Below the pieces are notes generated by a model. The model ran no database searches and was not told where the DNA came from. It saw only the letters and a list, made by a program, of their open reading frames with translations. From NCBI GenBank assembly GCA_049890035.1, contig JBMHCG010000052.1:95090-159089 (forward strand): 64,000 nt of DNA, written 5' to 3'. Shown here one piece after another: positions 18,110 to 26,544 of the stretch; position 1 is the first letter of the stretch, and each line of letters starts with the position of its first letter. This stretch comes from UBA11891 sp049890035. Lineage in GTDB: Bacteria; Bacteroidota; Bacteroidia; Flavobacteriales; Flavobacteriaceae. The translations under genes and the position numbers were made by a program.

Positions 18110-18958
18110 TTAAGACCGAGCCAGTTTTTTTGCAAAAGCAGAAGGAGTTTCGCCGGTAACTTTTTTGAAAGTTCGATTGAAATAAGACAGGCTTTCAAAT
18201 CCAGAAGAATAACAAACATCACTGATGCTTCGGCCTGCCAAAAGATCGCGCTTGGCATGGGTAATTCGATACCGATTCAAAAATGCAGTAAAAGTATAGG
18301 TGGTTCGATTTTTAAAATACCTGCAAAAAGCTTCCTTGGTCAAATAACAATAGGCGGCTATTTCCTCCAATGGAATTTTACGATGGTAATGGGTATCCAC
18401 AAAAGCATAAATCCGTTGTAGCCGTTGCTGTTCTTTGGCGCCATAGGGGTTGAGTACAGGCTGAGGATGCAACAAGGTATAGGTTTCGGTTTGGGCCAAT
18501 TCATTTAAAATATCCAATAATTTGAGATACCGTGAAAAAGTGTTTTCCTTCTCTAATGCAAACAGCCGTTCTCCCACTCGTTTTTTAATACGTCCCTCAA
18601 AAGCAACTCCTTTAGCCGCTCGATCCAACAGCACTTGAACCGAATTCAGTTCTGGTATCCTAGATAAATTGTTATGAACAAAATCAGGCTGTAAATGAAG
18701 TACAACCTTCCTGTAATCGGATTGCAAACCATAGTCAAAATTTAGGTGCGGAATATGAGCTCCAATCAATACCAAATCACTGTCATAATACGTGCTAATG
18801 TGAGAGCCCACATGCCGTGTTCCCTCTGGAGCCTCAATGTACACCAATTCATATTCAGGATGAAAGTGCCAAAAAAACAAATCACTCAACCGAGGATTGA
18901 ACAACATGGAAAAAGACTGTCCTGTTTGTTGTCCTAAGGTTTCTAATTGCACTTTCAT
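18110..18958 (-). CDS. AraC-family transcriptional regulator with cupin sensor domain
   Basis: A 282 aa regulator with an N-terminal cupin-like effector-binding domain (WHFHPEYELVYI) and a C-terminal double helix-turn-helix (about residues 185 to 282; IPLEEIAAYCYLTKEAFCRY, then SISDVCYSSGFESLSYFNRT). It is divergent from a dioxygenase and SDR gene pair across 142 AT-rich bases, which makes that pair the natural target. The effector is unknown; regulators of this shape usually sense a sugar or other small carbon source. Confidence 0.88.
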   Translation of the reverse strand: MKVQLETLGQQTGQSFSMLFNPRLSDLFFWHFHPEYELVYIEAPEGTRHVGSHISTYYDSDLVLIGAHIPHLNFDYGLQSDYRKVVLHLQPDFVHNNLSRIPELNSVQVLLDRAAKGVAFEGRIKKRVGERLFALEKENTFSRYLKLLDILNELAQTETYTLLHPQPVLNPYGAKEQQRLQRIYAFVDTHYHRKIPLEEIAAYCYLTKEAFCRYFKNRTTYTFTAFLNRYRITHAKRDLLAGRSISDVCYSSGFESLSYFNRTFKKVTGETPSAFAKKLARS

Positions 18959-19100
18959 ACTCCTAAATTAATTTTTTATTTATTCTATAATTAATAAAAT
19001 ATCAATATAATTCAAATTTAAGCTAAGTCCTTGCAAGACTTTGTATAAAAATAAAATCACTTTTGAATATCAATTTGTAGCATTTAGCACCGTATTTATT

Positions 19101-20057
19101 ATGAAAACAGCATACGAAAAAGACCATAAAGACATTCCTGGCAATCCATCTACTGCAAAAAGTAGCCAACACAGCCTGAACCAGCGACTCAATGGTGAGC
19201 CCCTTCGCCTTTTAACCGATGCGCAGTGGAACCATTGGAAAGAAAAAGGATACGTAGTGATCCCCAATGCCATTTCTCCTGAACAAGTGCAACAAACTGT
19301 GGATCTTCTCTGGGAATTTGAAGAAAAAGACCCCAAAGATCCAGGTACTTGGTATGCTCCCCCGCGTGCCGAAATGGAAATGAAAGAGCTGGTCGGTACG
19401 GGTATGGTTGAAGTGTACAATCACCAACATCAATGGACCAACCGACAAACCCCTAAGGTCTATGACGCCTTTGTGGATTTGTGGGGGTTGGAAGAACTCT
19501 GGGTGACGATTGACCGTGCCAACTTAAATTTTCCAGCCCCCAAAGACCAACCCCAAAAAGGATTTATACATTGGGATTATGACCCTGACACAAAACCCCA
19601 AAACGTTCAGGGGGTTTTGGCTTTGTGCGATCAAACAGATCCAGATATGGGAGGATTTCAGTGCATCCCCTGGTTGTTTCAAAATTATGATCGTTGGCGT
19701 GCCACACAACCCGAGGATCGCGACCCATTCCAACCGGATCTAAAAGGATTGGAAGATAAAATTGAAAAAGTTCCTTTGATGGCAGGTGATCTCATGATTT
19801 TTCATTCGGGACTGGCCCACGGCATCCGTCCTAACAATAGCAAAGACAAAGTGCGAATAGCCCAATATATATCCATGATGCCCGCAGAACCGGATAATGA
19901 AGAACTCAAACAATGGCGAATCAACTCTTGGAAAAACCGCGTCGCACCGGAAGGGTATGCCTTTCCAGGCGACCCCCGTAATTGGGAACAAACAAAATAC
20001 AAGACAGCAGCACTCAGTCCGCTGGGAGAGAAATTATTAGGACTAAGCCCTTGGTAA
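19101..20057 (+). CDS. Phytanoyl-CoA dioxygenase (PhyH)-family oxygenase
   Basis: Predicted Fe(II)/2-oxoglutarate-dependent oxygenase, 318 aa. Iron ligands are visible as the HxD motif in GFIHWDYDPDT and the distal His in HSGLAHGIRPNN, where the following Arg would bind 2-oxoglutarate. The domain opens with LTDAQWNHWKEKGYVVIPN, typical of PhyH proteins. I chose the ATG at 19,101; an in-frame TTG at 19,041 adds a leader of low quality. The SDR gene begins one base after its stop, so the two form an operon, probably under the divergent AraC regulator. The substrate is not evident. Confidence 0.85.
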   Translation: MKTAYEKDHKDIPGNPSTAKSSQHSLNQRLNGEPLRLLTDAQWNHWKEKGYVVIPNAISPEQVQQTVDLLWEFEEKDPKDPGTWYAPPRAEMEMKELVGTGMVEVYNHQHQWTNRQTPKVYDAFVDLWGLEELWVTIDRANLNFPAPKDQPQKGFIHWDYDPDTKPQNVQGVLALCDQTDPDMGGFQCIPWLFQNYDRWRATQPEDRDPFQPDLKGLEDKIEKVPLMAGDLMIFHSGLAHGIRPNNSKDKVRIAQYISMMPAEPDNEELKQWRINSWKNRVAPEGYAFPGDPRNWEQTKYKTAALSPLGEKLLGLSPW

Positions 20058-20058
20058 T

Positions 20059-20850
20059 ATGGATCTCGGATTAACAAACAAAAAAGTCTTGATCACTGGG
20101 GCGACCCAGGGGATTGGATTTGGAACTGCCAGAAGGTTTGCCGAAGCAGGCGCAACAATATGGCTTCACGGTTCTTCTGAAGCAAGCTGTACCCAAGCCG
20201 TTGAACATTTACTATCTGAATTTCCTACAGCAGACCTTCATCCCAGTCCATGTGATTTTTCAGATGAAAAAGCTGTTTCGAACTGGATCGCTCATTTACC
20301 TGCATGTGACATTTTGGTCAACAATTTGGGGATTTACCGTTCAGAAGCTTTCCTTGAAATGGAAGACAACTGGTGGCACCGTCAGTTTGATGTTAATGTG
20401 ATGAGCGGCGTACGGCTAAGTCGGCAGTTATTGCCTGGGATGTTGGCCCAAAATTGGGGTCGTATCGTATTTATATCTAGTGAATGTGCCCGACTGGTCC
20501 CTGACGATTTGATTGCCTATAGTGCTACCAAAGCCGCTGTGGAAGCAGTTAGTCGGGGCTTGGCCAAACTCACCAAGGGTACTGGGGTTACGGTAAACGC
20601 CTTACAGCCGGGATCCACCTTAACCGAGGGTGCTGCTGCCTTTTTAGAAAGTCAAGCCCAACAACAAAACAGTACACCCGACGCCATAGCAGCCGATTTT
20701 TTTAAAACACAACGCCCGGCTTCTACCCTTCAACGTTTCGCCAAAGTAGATGAAGTAGCCGCTACTATTGTTTATTATTGTAGCCCCTTATCGGCAGCTA
20801 CAAATGGCAGTATAATTGCTGTGGACGGAGGAAGCACATTGGGCATTTAG
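20059..20850 (+). CDS. Short-chain dehydrogenase/reductase
   Basis: NAD(P)-dependent SDR of 263 aa, classical type: ITGATQGIG at the N-terminal cofactor site, NNLGIY for the NAG motif, the catalytic Ser in FISSE, and YSATK as the catalytic Tyr and Lys, ending with VDGGSTLGI. It is the second gene after the PhyH oxygenase (1-base gap). An oxygenase followed by an SDR suggests hydroxylation then oxidation of one substrate. It is convergent with the SRAP gene with a 4-base stop overlap. Confidence 0.9.
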   Translation: MDLGLTNKKVLITGATQGIGFGTARRFAEAGATIWLHGSSEASCTQAVEHLLSEFPTADLHPSPCDFSDEKAVSNWIAHLPACDILVNNLGIYRSEAFLEMEDNWWHRQFDVNVMSGVRLSRQLLPGMLAQNWGRIVFISSECARLVPDDLIAYSATKAAVEAVSRGLAKLTKGTGVTVNALQPGSTLTEGAAAFLESQAQQQNSTPDAIAADFFKTQRPASTLQRFAKVDEVAATIVYYCSPLSAATNGSIIAVDGGSTLGI

Positions 20851-21428
20851 ACAGGCGTAGCCCGCAGATCGGTTACTGCAGTAGGTGTCCCTCCTGCCAG
20901 CCAGAGCGACTCTTCGTGCGGGCTGAGTATGAGCGGCATTCGCATTTTGGAATTGTGTATGGTTCGCATAATTCCCTGAGCGGCCTGGGTTACAATAGCA
21001 ACGGATGACACAACATCCCCCGTGCGTGGATCCATCCATTCGTCCCATAAAGCTGCAAAAGCAAACAAGCTACCATCGGGTAGAGAAACCAAGTGTTTTT
21101 GTTTTTTTTGACCTTTCGAATCCAGCCATTGCCATTCATAAAATCCATCAACCAGAAATAATGCTCTTTTGGCTGCACGAAAGGAGGGTTTTTGATCGAG
21201 CGTTTCCCATCGGGCATTAAGGGTATATTTTTGAATGGATCGGTCTTTTGCCCAATGGGGAATTAGGCCCCATTGGAGGCGACGTAACTGGCGTGGTTCC
21301 AAATCACAGATTGCCGTGACAGCCGGATGGGCAAAACCATTGTAAATGCCTTGAGATCCTTTTCCCTGAGCATTAAAACGTTTTTGAACTGCTGATTCTG
21401 ACTGACTTTGTTGGGCGTGAAAACACAT
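20847..21428 (-). CDS. SRAP (HMCES/YedK) family abasic-site protein
   Basis: SRAP proteins crosslink to abasic sites in single-stranded DNA through the N-terminal Cys2 and shield them. The 193 aa protein begins MCFHAQ, with Cys2 available after Met removal, and keeps NARWET (the Asn), VDGFYEWQW (the catalytic Glu) and the His in IHNSKMRMPLIL. The length is normal for YedK. It lies upstream of the ribosomal protein operon on the opposite strand. No LexA-like site was recognised. Confidence 0.9.
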   Translation of the reverse strand: MCFHAQQSQSESAVQKRFNAQGKGSQGIYNGFAHPAVTAICDLEPRQLRRLQWGLIPHWAKDRSIQKYTLNARWETLDQKPSFRAAKRALFLVDGFYEWQWLDSKGQKKQKHLVSLPDGSLFAFAALWDEWMDPRTGDVVSSVAIVTQAAQGIMRTIHNSKMRMPLILSPHEESLWLAGGTPTAVTDLRATPV

Positions 21429-21508
21429 AAATTTAGTGACGGAAAGATAAAAAATCTAAAAACCTTTTAGAAAGCAAGGACAAAACCAATAAAAAAGTCG
21501 AGATAATG

Positions 21509-21540
21509 TTGTTAGATACGCAAGTGAATTTGTACATTTG
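21509..21540 (+). promoter_or_regulatory. Promoter of the rplM-rpsI operon
   Basis: TTG at 21,509 to 21,511, 21 bases, then TACATTTG at 21,533 to 21,540, a full match to the Bacteroidetes consensus. About 35 bases of leader follow before the GTG start of rplM. Confidence 0.75.
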
Positions 21541-21582
21541 CAGCCCTGTAAAAGCTATTTACAGCCTATAAATTAAAGAATT

Positions 21583-22038
21583 GTGGATACATTAAGCTAC
21601 AAAACGATTTCTGCCAACGTCAACACCGTTAACAAAGAATGGGTTGTGGTAGATGCTGCTGGCTTGCCGTTGGGTAGAGCCGCTGCCGTTATTGCACGTC
21701 TTTTGCGTGGCAAACACAAAACCAACTTTACCCCCCATGTAGATTGTGGAGACAATGTAGTCGTTGTCAACGCCGGACAAGTGGCACTTAAAGGCAATAA
21801 GTGGGAGCAAAAAGAGTACATTCGCCACACAGGCTATCCTGGTGGTCAGCGTATTTTGAACGCCACTCAAATGCACGAAAAAGGAGGAACACGCTTGATG
21901 GAAAAAGCTGTCAAAGGCATGTTGCCAAAAAATAAATTAGGTGCCGAGCTATTCCGCAACCTACGTGTCTACGCAGGGAACGAACACCCGCACGAGGCAC
22001 AAAATCCAACTGTTATTAACATCAACGAACATATCTAA
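21583..22038 (+). CDS. rplM: 50S ribosomal protein L13
   Basis: Large-subunit protein, 151 aa, starting with GTG. The N-terminus (MDTLSYKTISANVNTVNKEW) is the form usual in flavobacteria, and there is no ATG further in that would keep it, so GTG is the start. WVVVDAAGLPLGRAA and the MLPKNKLG stretch are L13 signatures. The stop overlaps the rpsI ATG by one base, giving the standard rplM-rpsI pair. Confidence 0.97.
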   Translation: MDTLSYKTISANVNTVNKEWVVVDAAGLPLGRAAAVIARLLRGKHKTNFTPHVDCGDNVVVVNAGQVALKGNKWEQKEYIRHTGYPGGQRILNATQMHEKGGTRLMEKAVKGMLPKNKLGAELFRNLRVYAGNEHPHEAQNPTVININEHI

Positions 22039-22424
22039 TGGAAGTCATTCACACGATTGGACGTAGAAAGACCTCAGTAGCCCGTCTTTATTTTTCTGAA
22101 GGCAAAGGGAATATTACGGTCAATAAAAAAGATTATAAAACACATTTCCCTACTTCAATGTTGCAATATAAAATAGAGCAGCCTATGATGCTTACGGGAA
22201 CAGAAGGTGCTTTTGATTTAAAGATTACGGTTAAGGGAGGTGGAATAACAGGGCAAGCCGAAGCCGTTCGCTTGGCCATTTCAAGAGCCCTATGCCAACA
22301 CAACGAAGAGCATCGTTCGGCACTCAAACCCGAGGGTCTTCTCACCCGTGATCCCAGAATGGTAGAGCGCAAGAAGTTCGGTCAGAAAAAAGCGAGAAAG
22401 AAATTCCAATTCTCAAAACGTTAA
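22038..22424 (+). CDS. rpsI: 30S ribosomal protein S9
   Basis: Small-subunit protein, 128 aa, with IGRRKTSVARLYF at the start and the conserved basic tail KKARKKFQFSKR whose last residues reach the P-site tRNA. It overlaps the rplM stop by one base. A UUCG-capped hairpin lies 10 bases after the stop, ahead of rpsB. Confidence 0.97.
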   Translation: MEVIHTIGRRKTSVARLYFSEGKGNITVNKKDYKTHFPTSMLQYKIEQPMMLTGTEGAFDLKITVKGGGITGQAEAVRLAISRALCQHNEEHRSALKPEGLLTRDPRMVERKKFGQKKARKKFQFSKR

Positions 22425-22434
22425 ACATACCTAT

Positions 22435-22563
22435 AAGGTCTCTTCGGAGGCCTTGCTCATTTATATATTGAACCAGTTGCTTGAACCGCCACGGCGGGGA
22501 TTAGTTTAGCATCTAAAAAGCATTTTGTGCTTTTGCTATACCAAGGAACGTAAACTAAAAACT
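22435..22563 (+). promoter_or_regulatory. rpsI-rpsB intergenic region with two hairpins, possible leader or attenuator
   Basis: AAGGTCTC (22,435 to 22,442) pairs with GAGGCCTT (22,447 to 22,454) across a TTCG tetraloop, including one G-U pair. A second short GC-rich hairpin (CCGC, 22,486 to 22,489; GCGG, 22,494 to 22,497) follows. There is no T run after either stem, so these are not classical terminators. A weak promoter-like pair (TTG and TAGTTTAG near 22,500) lies between them and rpsB. A ribosomal-protein-sensing leader is possible but unproven. Confidence 0.4.
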
Positions 22564-23418
22564 ATGGCACAAACAGAAGTAAAAGATTTACTGAATGCAG
22601 GCGTCCACTTTGGACACCTCACCCGCAAATGGAATCCGAACATGGCTCCTTACATCTATATGGAGCGCAATGGAATCCACATTATTAACCTATACAAAAC
22701 AGCTGCTAAGATTGATGAAGCTCAAGAAGCATTAAAAAAAATTGCAACATCGGGTCGAAAAATCCTTTTTGTAGCTACCAAAAAACAGGCTAAAGACATT
22801 GTGGCCGAAAAGGCCAAAAACGTCAACATGCCCTACATTACTGAGCGTTGGCCTGGAGGGATGTTGACCAACTTTGTTACCATCCGAAAAGCTGTCAAAA
22901 AAATGGCTGCAATCGATCGGATGAAGAAAGATGGGACCTTTGAGACCCTTTCTAAAAAGGAACGCTTACAAGTAGACCGTCTTCGCGCCAAGTTAGAGAA
23001 GAACTTAGGTTCTATTACCGACATGACTCGTTTGCCTGGTGCTCTTTTTGTTGTTGATATCAAGCGGGAACACATCGCCATTAAAGAAGCTCGCAAGCTG
23101 AAGATTCCAATCTTTGCCATGGTTGATACCAACTCCGACCCACGAGAAGTTGATTTCGTCATTCCATCCAATGATGATGCATCCAAATCTATTGAAAAGA
23201 TTCTTTCACTAGTTTCTGATGCCGTAGGCGAAGGATTACAGCAACGCAAGCAAGAAAAGGATGCTGAGAGTAAAGGTGAAGAAACTGCAGCAAAAGAGGC
23301 TCCAGCAGTCGAAGAAGCACCTGTAACAGAAGCATCTAGTGCGGCCGAAACAAAATCTCCAGCCCCAGAAGCCAAAGCAGAGGACGCTGAAGAAACCAAA
23401 GACGCATCAATACAATAA
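22564..23418 (+). CDS. rpsB: 30S ribosomal protein S2
   Basis: Small-subunit protein, 284 aa, longer than the E. coli 241 because of an Ala/Glu-rich tail after residue 235. S2 signatures are GVHFGHLTRKWNP, ITERWPGGMLTNF and DTNSDPREVDFVIPSNDDA. The ATG at 22,564 (MAQTEVKDLL) is chosen over an in-frame TTG at 22,525, which would add a leader unlike any S2. It is followed after 19 bases by tsf, the classic rpsB-tsf pair. Confidence 0.97.
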   Translation: MAQTEVKDLLNAGVHFGHLTRKWNPNMAPYIYMERNGIHIINLYKTAAKIDEAQEALKKIATSGRKILFVATKKQAKDIVAEKAKNVNMPYITERWPGGMLTNFVTIRKAVKKMAAIDRMKKDGTFETLSKKERLQVDRLRAKLEKNLGSITDMTRLPGALFVVDIKREHIAIKEARKLKIPIFAMVDTNSDPREVDFVIPSNDDASKSIEKILSLVSDAVGEGLQQRKQEKDAESKGEETAAKEAPAVEEAPVTEASSAAETKSPAPEAKAEDAEETKDASIQ

Positions 23419-23437
23419 CACTTAAAAATACTCACAA

Positions 23438-24259
23438 GTGAAAATAACTGCATCAGAAGTAAACAAACTCCGCCAAGCAACGGGCGCAGGTATGATGGAT
23501 TGTAAAAAAGCGCTAGTCGAAGCCGAAGGTGACTTTGACAAAGCCGTGGAAGTCCTCCGTAAAAAAGGTCAAAAAGTAGCCGCCAACAGAGCCGATCGCG
23601 ACTCTACAGAAGGTGCTGTTTTGGCCAAAGTAAATGAAGACGCTAACGTAGGCGTTGTCGTTTCACTGAATTGTGAAACAGACTTTGTTGCCAAAAACGA
23701 TTCCTATTTGGCTTTGGCACAAAGCTTGGTAGACCATGCGCTATCATTTGAATCAGAAGAAGCTTTTCTTGCCTCTGAATTTCAAGGAATGACTGTTGCT
23801 GAAAAGCTTACAGAACAAACTGGTGTTATTGGTGAAAAGATTGAAATTGGCGCTTTTAAGCGATTAAGCGCTCCTTTTGTTGGTTCTTATATCCACGCTG
23901 GAAACAAAATCGCCACATTGGTTGGCCTTTCTGCCCCAGCCGATGCTGCTGCCGAAGTGGCCAAAAATGTAGCCATGCAAGCCGCCGCTATGAATCCCAT
24001 TGCTTTGAACGAAGAAGGGGTTGATGCTTCCGTTATCGAAAAAGAAATCGAAATCGCCAAGGACCAACTGCGACAAGAGGGTAAACCAGAAGCTATGTTG
24101 GACAATATTGCCAAAGGTAAAATCAAACGTTTCTTTAAGGACAATACCTTGGTCAACCAGGACTATATCAAAGACAGCAAACAATCGGTTGCAGCTTATG
24201 TTGAATCAGAAGCACCTGGTGTAACCGTTATCGCTTTTGAGCGCGCTGCTTTGGTATAA
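23438..24259 (+). CDS. tsf: Elongation factor Ts
   Basis: Nucleotide exchange factor for EF-Tu, 273 aa. It starts with GTG at KITASEVNKLRQATGAGMMD, where the N-terminal UBA-like domain with the EF-Ts signature begins. The core keeps CETDFVAKND, the loop that contacts EF-Tu. It sits behind rpsB and is closed by an intrinsic terminator, so the unit ends here. Confidence 0.97.
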   Translation: MKITASEVNKLRQATGAGMMDCKKALVEAEGDFDKAVEVLRKKGQKVAANRADRDSTEGAVLAKVNEDANVGVVVSLNCETDFVAKNDSYLALAQSLVDHALSFESEEAFLASEFQGMTVAEKLTEQTGVIGEKIEIGAFKRLSAPFVGSYIHAGNKIATLVGLSAPADAAAEVAKNVAMQAAAMNPIALNEEGVDASVIEKEIEIAKDQLRQEGKPEAMLDNIAKGKIKRFFKDNTLVNQDYIKDSKQSVAAYVESEAPGVTVIAFERAALV

Positions 24260-24282
24260 GCAAATAAAGATGCTCACGCTAT

Positions 24283-24310
24283 AAAAACACCCATTACGGG
24301 TGTTTTTTGT
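24283..24310 (+). terminator. Rho-independent terminator after tsf
   Basis: ACACCC (24,287 to 24,292), five-base loop, GGGTGT (24,298 to 24,303), extended by A-T pairs and followed by a T-rich stretch. It ends the rplM-rpsI-rpsB-tsf region. Confidence 0.85.
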
Positions 24311-24328
24311 TTTTGTACCTTGTTGTTC

Positions 24329-24907
24329 ATGGATACAAAAAAACGATGTGCCTGGTGCCTGGGAGATCCTCTGTACGAAGCTTACCATGACAAAGAATGG
24401 GGTGTTCCGTTACAGGATGACCAGTTGCTATTTGAATTCTTGACCCTGGAAACTTTTCAGGCAGGATTAAGCTGGATTACCATCCTGCGCAAAAGAGAGA
24501 ATTTTCGTAAAGCTTTTGATCGCTTTGATTACAAAAAAATAGCCCAATATGATGAAAACAAAATTCAGGAACTCCTTCAAAACGTTGGAATAGTCCGGAA
24601 TCAAAAAAAGATTCGCGCAGCTGTAAACAATGCCCAGCGATTTATGGAAATTCAACAACATCATGGCAATTTTTCTTCTTACATATGGGCATTTGTGGCA
24701 AACCGTCCCATACAAAATGGCTTCACAAAAGAAACGGAGATTCCTGCTACAACAAGTATCGCCACCAAGATCAGTGAGGATTTAAAAATTCGGGGGTTCC
24801 AGTTTGTGGGCCCCACTGTGATTTATGCACATATGCAAGCTACGGGGATGGTCAATGACCACACCACAGACTGCTTTCGATACCATGAAATAAAACAAAT
24901 GACTTAA
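24329..24907 (+). CDS. tag: DNA-3-methyladenine glycosylase I
   Basis: Base-excision repair enzyme removing 3-methyladenine. The 192 aa protein has the zinc-snap ligands typical of Tag (Cys in CAWCLGD, His in EAYHDKEWG, and His and Cys in NDHTTDCFRY) and the base-recognising Glu in FLTLETFQAGLSW. The ATG at 24,329 is preferred over a TTG nine bases earlier because the family starts just before this Cys motif. Its stop shares TTAA with the convergent DUF3127 gene. Confidence 0.94.
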   Translation: MDTKKRCAWCLGDPLYEAYHDKEWGVPLQDDQLLFEFLTLETFQAGLSWITILRKRENFRKAFDRFDYKKIAQYDENKIQELLQNVGIVRNQKKIRAAVNNAQRFMEIQQHHGNFSSYIWAFVANRPIQNGFTKETEIPATTSIATKISEDLKIRGFQFVGPTVIYAHMQATGMVNDHTTDCFRYHEIKQMT

Positions 24908-25281
24908 AAGGGGAGGTCGTCTTCTACTTCGTTGGGTGTATCGCTAGCGGGTTCAAAAGAAGTTGGTGGCGGCATGGGCGGCATTTCATTTGGAGTCTGT
25001 TCTTGGTTTAGAGCATCAATACGCCAGCCTTGGATAGAGTTAAAATACTTTGTTTCACCTTGCGGATTGACCCACTCTCGTCCCCGAAGATTGATCCCAA
25101 TTTTAACATTTTGACCCACCTGAAAAGCGTTGAGTAATTCGCATTTATCCTGTACGAATTCAACCAAGATATGTTGGGGGTATTGTTCTTCGGTGGTCAC
25201 CACCACTTCACGTTTTCGGAAACCATTGCTACCGTAGGTTTTGGTTTCATCCAAGAGTTTAATTTTACCAGAAATTTCCAT
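24904..25281 (-). CDS. DUF3127 protein with SSB-like acidic C-terminal tip
   Basis: A 125 aa protein of the DUF3127 family, predicted OB-fold: MEISGKIKLLDETKTYG and FRKREVVVTTEEQYPQHI are the family's opening, and YFNSIQGWRID closes the domain near residue 90. After a Pro/Met-rich flexible linker it ends in EVEDDLPF, closely like the DDDIPF tip with which single-stranded DNA-binding protein recruits repair enzymes. This suggests a nucleic-acid-binding protein that docks to the same partners; that is inference. It is convergent with the repair gene tag, sharing four bases, and divergent from a histidine kinase. Confidence 0.8.
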   Translation of the reverse strand: MEISGKIKLLDETKTYGSNGFRKREVVVTTEEQYPQHILVEFVQDKCELLNAFQVGQNVKIGINLRGREWVNPQGETKYFNSIQGWRIDALNQEQTPNEMPPMPPPTSFEPASDTPNEVEDDLPF

Positions 25282-25320
25282 GTAGATTGATTTTGCCTTA
25301 AAAATAGCAAAAGTTTGGCT

Positions 25321-25353
25321 TTGACGGGCTTTTTTAAAATTGGTGTATCTTCG
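25321..25353 (+). promoter_or_regulatory. Probable promoter of the histidine kinase gene
   Basis: TTG at 25,321 to 25,323, 22 bases, TATCTTCG at 25,346 to 25,353 (one mismatch to TAnnTTTG). It lies 18 bases before the ATG at 25,372. Confidence 0.5.
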
Positions 25354-25371
25354 TAAAGCAAGCCCATAGTC

Positions 25372-26544
25372 ATGCGCCGCTTTTCCCTTGTAGAACGAAT
25401 CAAAAACAGTTGGCTATACATCGTTTTCTTTATAGTAGCAGTCATTTTATGGAACACCAATTTACTTTTTGAGCGACTCAAAACAGAAGAACGAAAAAAA
25501 ATGGAACTTTGGGCTATGGCTCAAAAAGAGTCCATACAAAACGAAGCCCCCAGTAATCTGACACTCGAAGTCCTTTTACAAACAGGAACCAACCCCATGA
25601 TCCAAGTAAACCAGAATGGTAAAATCATAGGATTTAAAAACATCTCCTGGGAAATGAGGCGAGATTCGATCGAGCTGTACGATCAGTTGCAACGCTTTCA
25701 GCGTCAAAACGAACCCATTGCTATATACTACAAAGATCCGAATAATGATACAGTTCTAGTTGACCAAAAGTTGTACTACGGTAATTCTCAAATGTTACGA
25801 AAACTTCAATATTATCCATTGGCATTATTGCTTATTATTTTTTTGTTTGGGTTGGTTCTCTATTACGTCTTTAAGACACTTCGGATATCAGAACAAAACC
25901 GACTTTGGGCAGCCATGGCAAAAGAAACTGCCCATCAGATTGGAACGCCCTTGTCATCCATGTTGGGTTGGATTGCCTTGGGAAAGGAGGGGCATCTGGT
26001 TTCTCATAAAGAACCCTTTTCCGAGATGGAAAAAGATGTACATCGCTTACAACTCATTACGGAACGATTTTCAAAAATTGGATCCCTCCCCAAATTACAT
26101 TCTTTAGATTTCAATACATTGGTTCGAGAAACACTTACCTATTTGAGCAATCGAACAGCTAGCCAGGTAAAAATAGAAGCACAGCACCTGGATACCGCTG
26201 TTTCCATTGATGGAAATCCAGAACTGTTGAGTTGGACTTTAGAAAACTTAATCAAAAATGGGATTGATGCGATGAAAGGTAGGGGGACGCTGCGACTGTG
26301 GACAGAAATCACTCCCAAAAAAGTTTATTTATACATACAGGACCATGGCCATGGGGTCGCCAAAGAACATCGAAAAAAAATATTCAATCCTGGTTATAGC
26401 ACTAAAAAAAGAGGTTGGGGGCTGGGGCTTTCATTGGCCCAACGCATTGTTGAAAATTACCATCAAGGCCGCCTAGAGCTATATGAAACAGAGCCAGGCA
26501 AAGGAACAATCTTTCGCATCACTTTGTTTCGTCCTCATTTATAA
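25372..26544 (+). CDS. Orphan membrane sensor histidine kinase
   Basis: A 390 aa kinase with two membrane helices (about residues 11 to 30 and 146 to 166) enclosing a 115-residue periplasmic region, then a phosphoacceptor helix and an ATPase domain. The H-box reads AKETAHQIGTPLSS, the Bacteroidetes variant with Gln-Ile-Gly-Thr after the His. The N-box (ENLIKNGIDAM), G1 box (DHGHGV) and G2 box (GWGLGLSLAQ) are intact. No response regulator is adjacent, so its partner is elsewhere. Its 3' end overlaps the convergent HIT gene by 26 bases. Confidence 0.9.
   Translation: MRRFSLVERIKNSWLYIVFFIVAVILWNTNLLFERLKTEERKKMELWAMAQKESIQNEAPSNLTLEVLLQTGTNPMIQVNQNGKIIGFKNISWEMRRDSIELYDQLQRFQRQNEPIAIYYKDPNNDTVLVDQKLYYGNSQMLRKLQYYPLALLLIIFLFGLVLYYVFKTLRISEQNRLWAAMAKETAHQIGTPLSSMLGWIALGKEGHLVSHKEPFSEMEKDVHRLQLITERFSKIGSLPKLHSLDFNTLVRETLTYLSNRTASQVKIEAQHLDTAVSIDGNPELLSWTLENLIKNGIDAMKGRGTLRLWTEITPKKVYLYIQDHGHGVAKEHRKKIFNPGYSTKKRGWGLGLSLAQRIVENYHQGRLELYETEPGKGTIFRITLFRPHL

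Noticed and set aside
22435..22454. Intrinsic terminator after rpsI
   Set aside because: Good stem and tetraloop but no T run; kept only as a possible regulatory hairpin.
22833..23480. 215-codon open frame antisense to rpsB and the start of tsf
   Set aside because: Shadow of the Ala/Glu-rich rpsB tail; no protein-like features.
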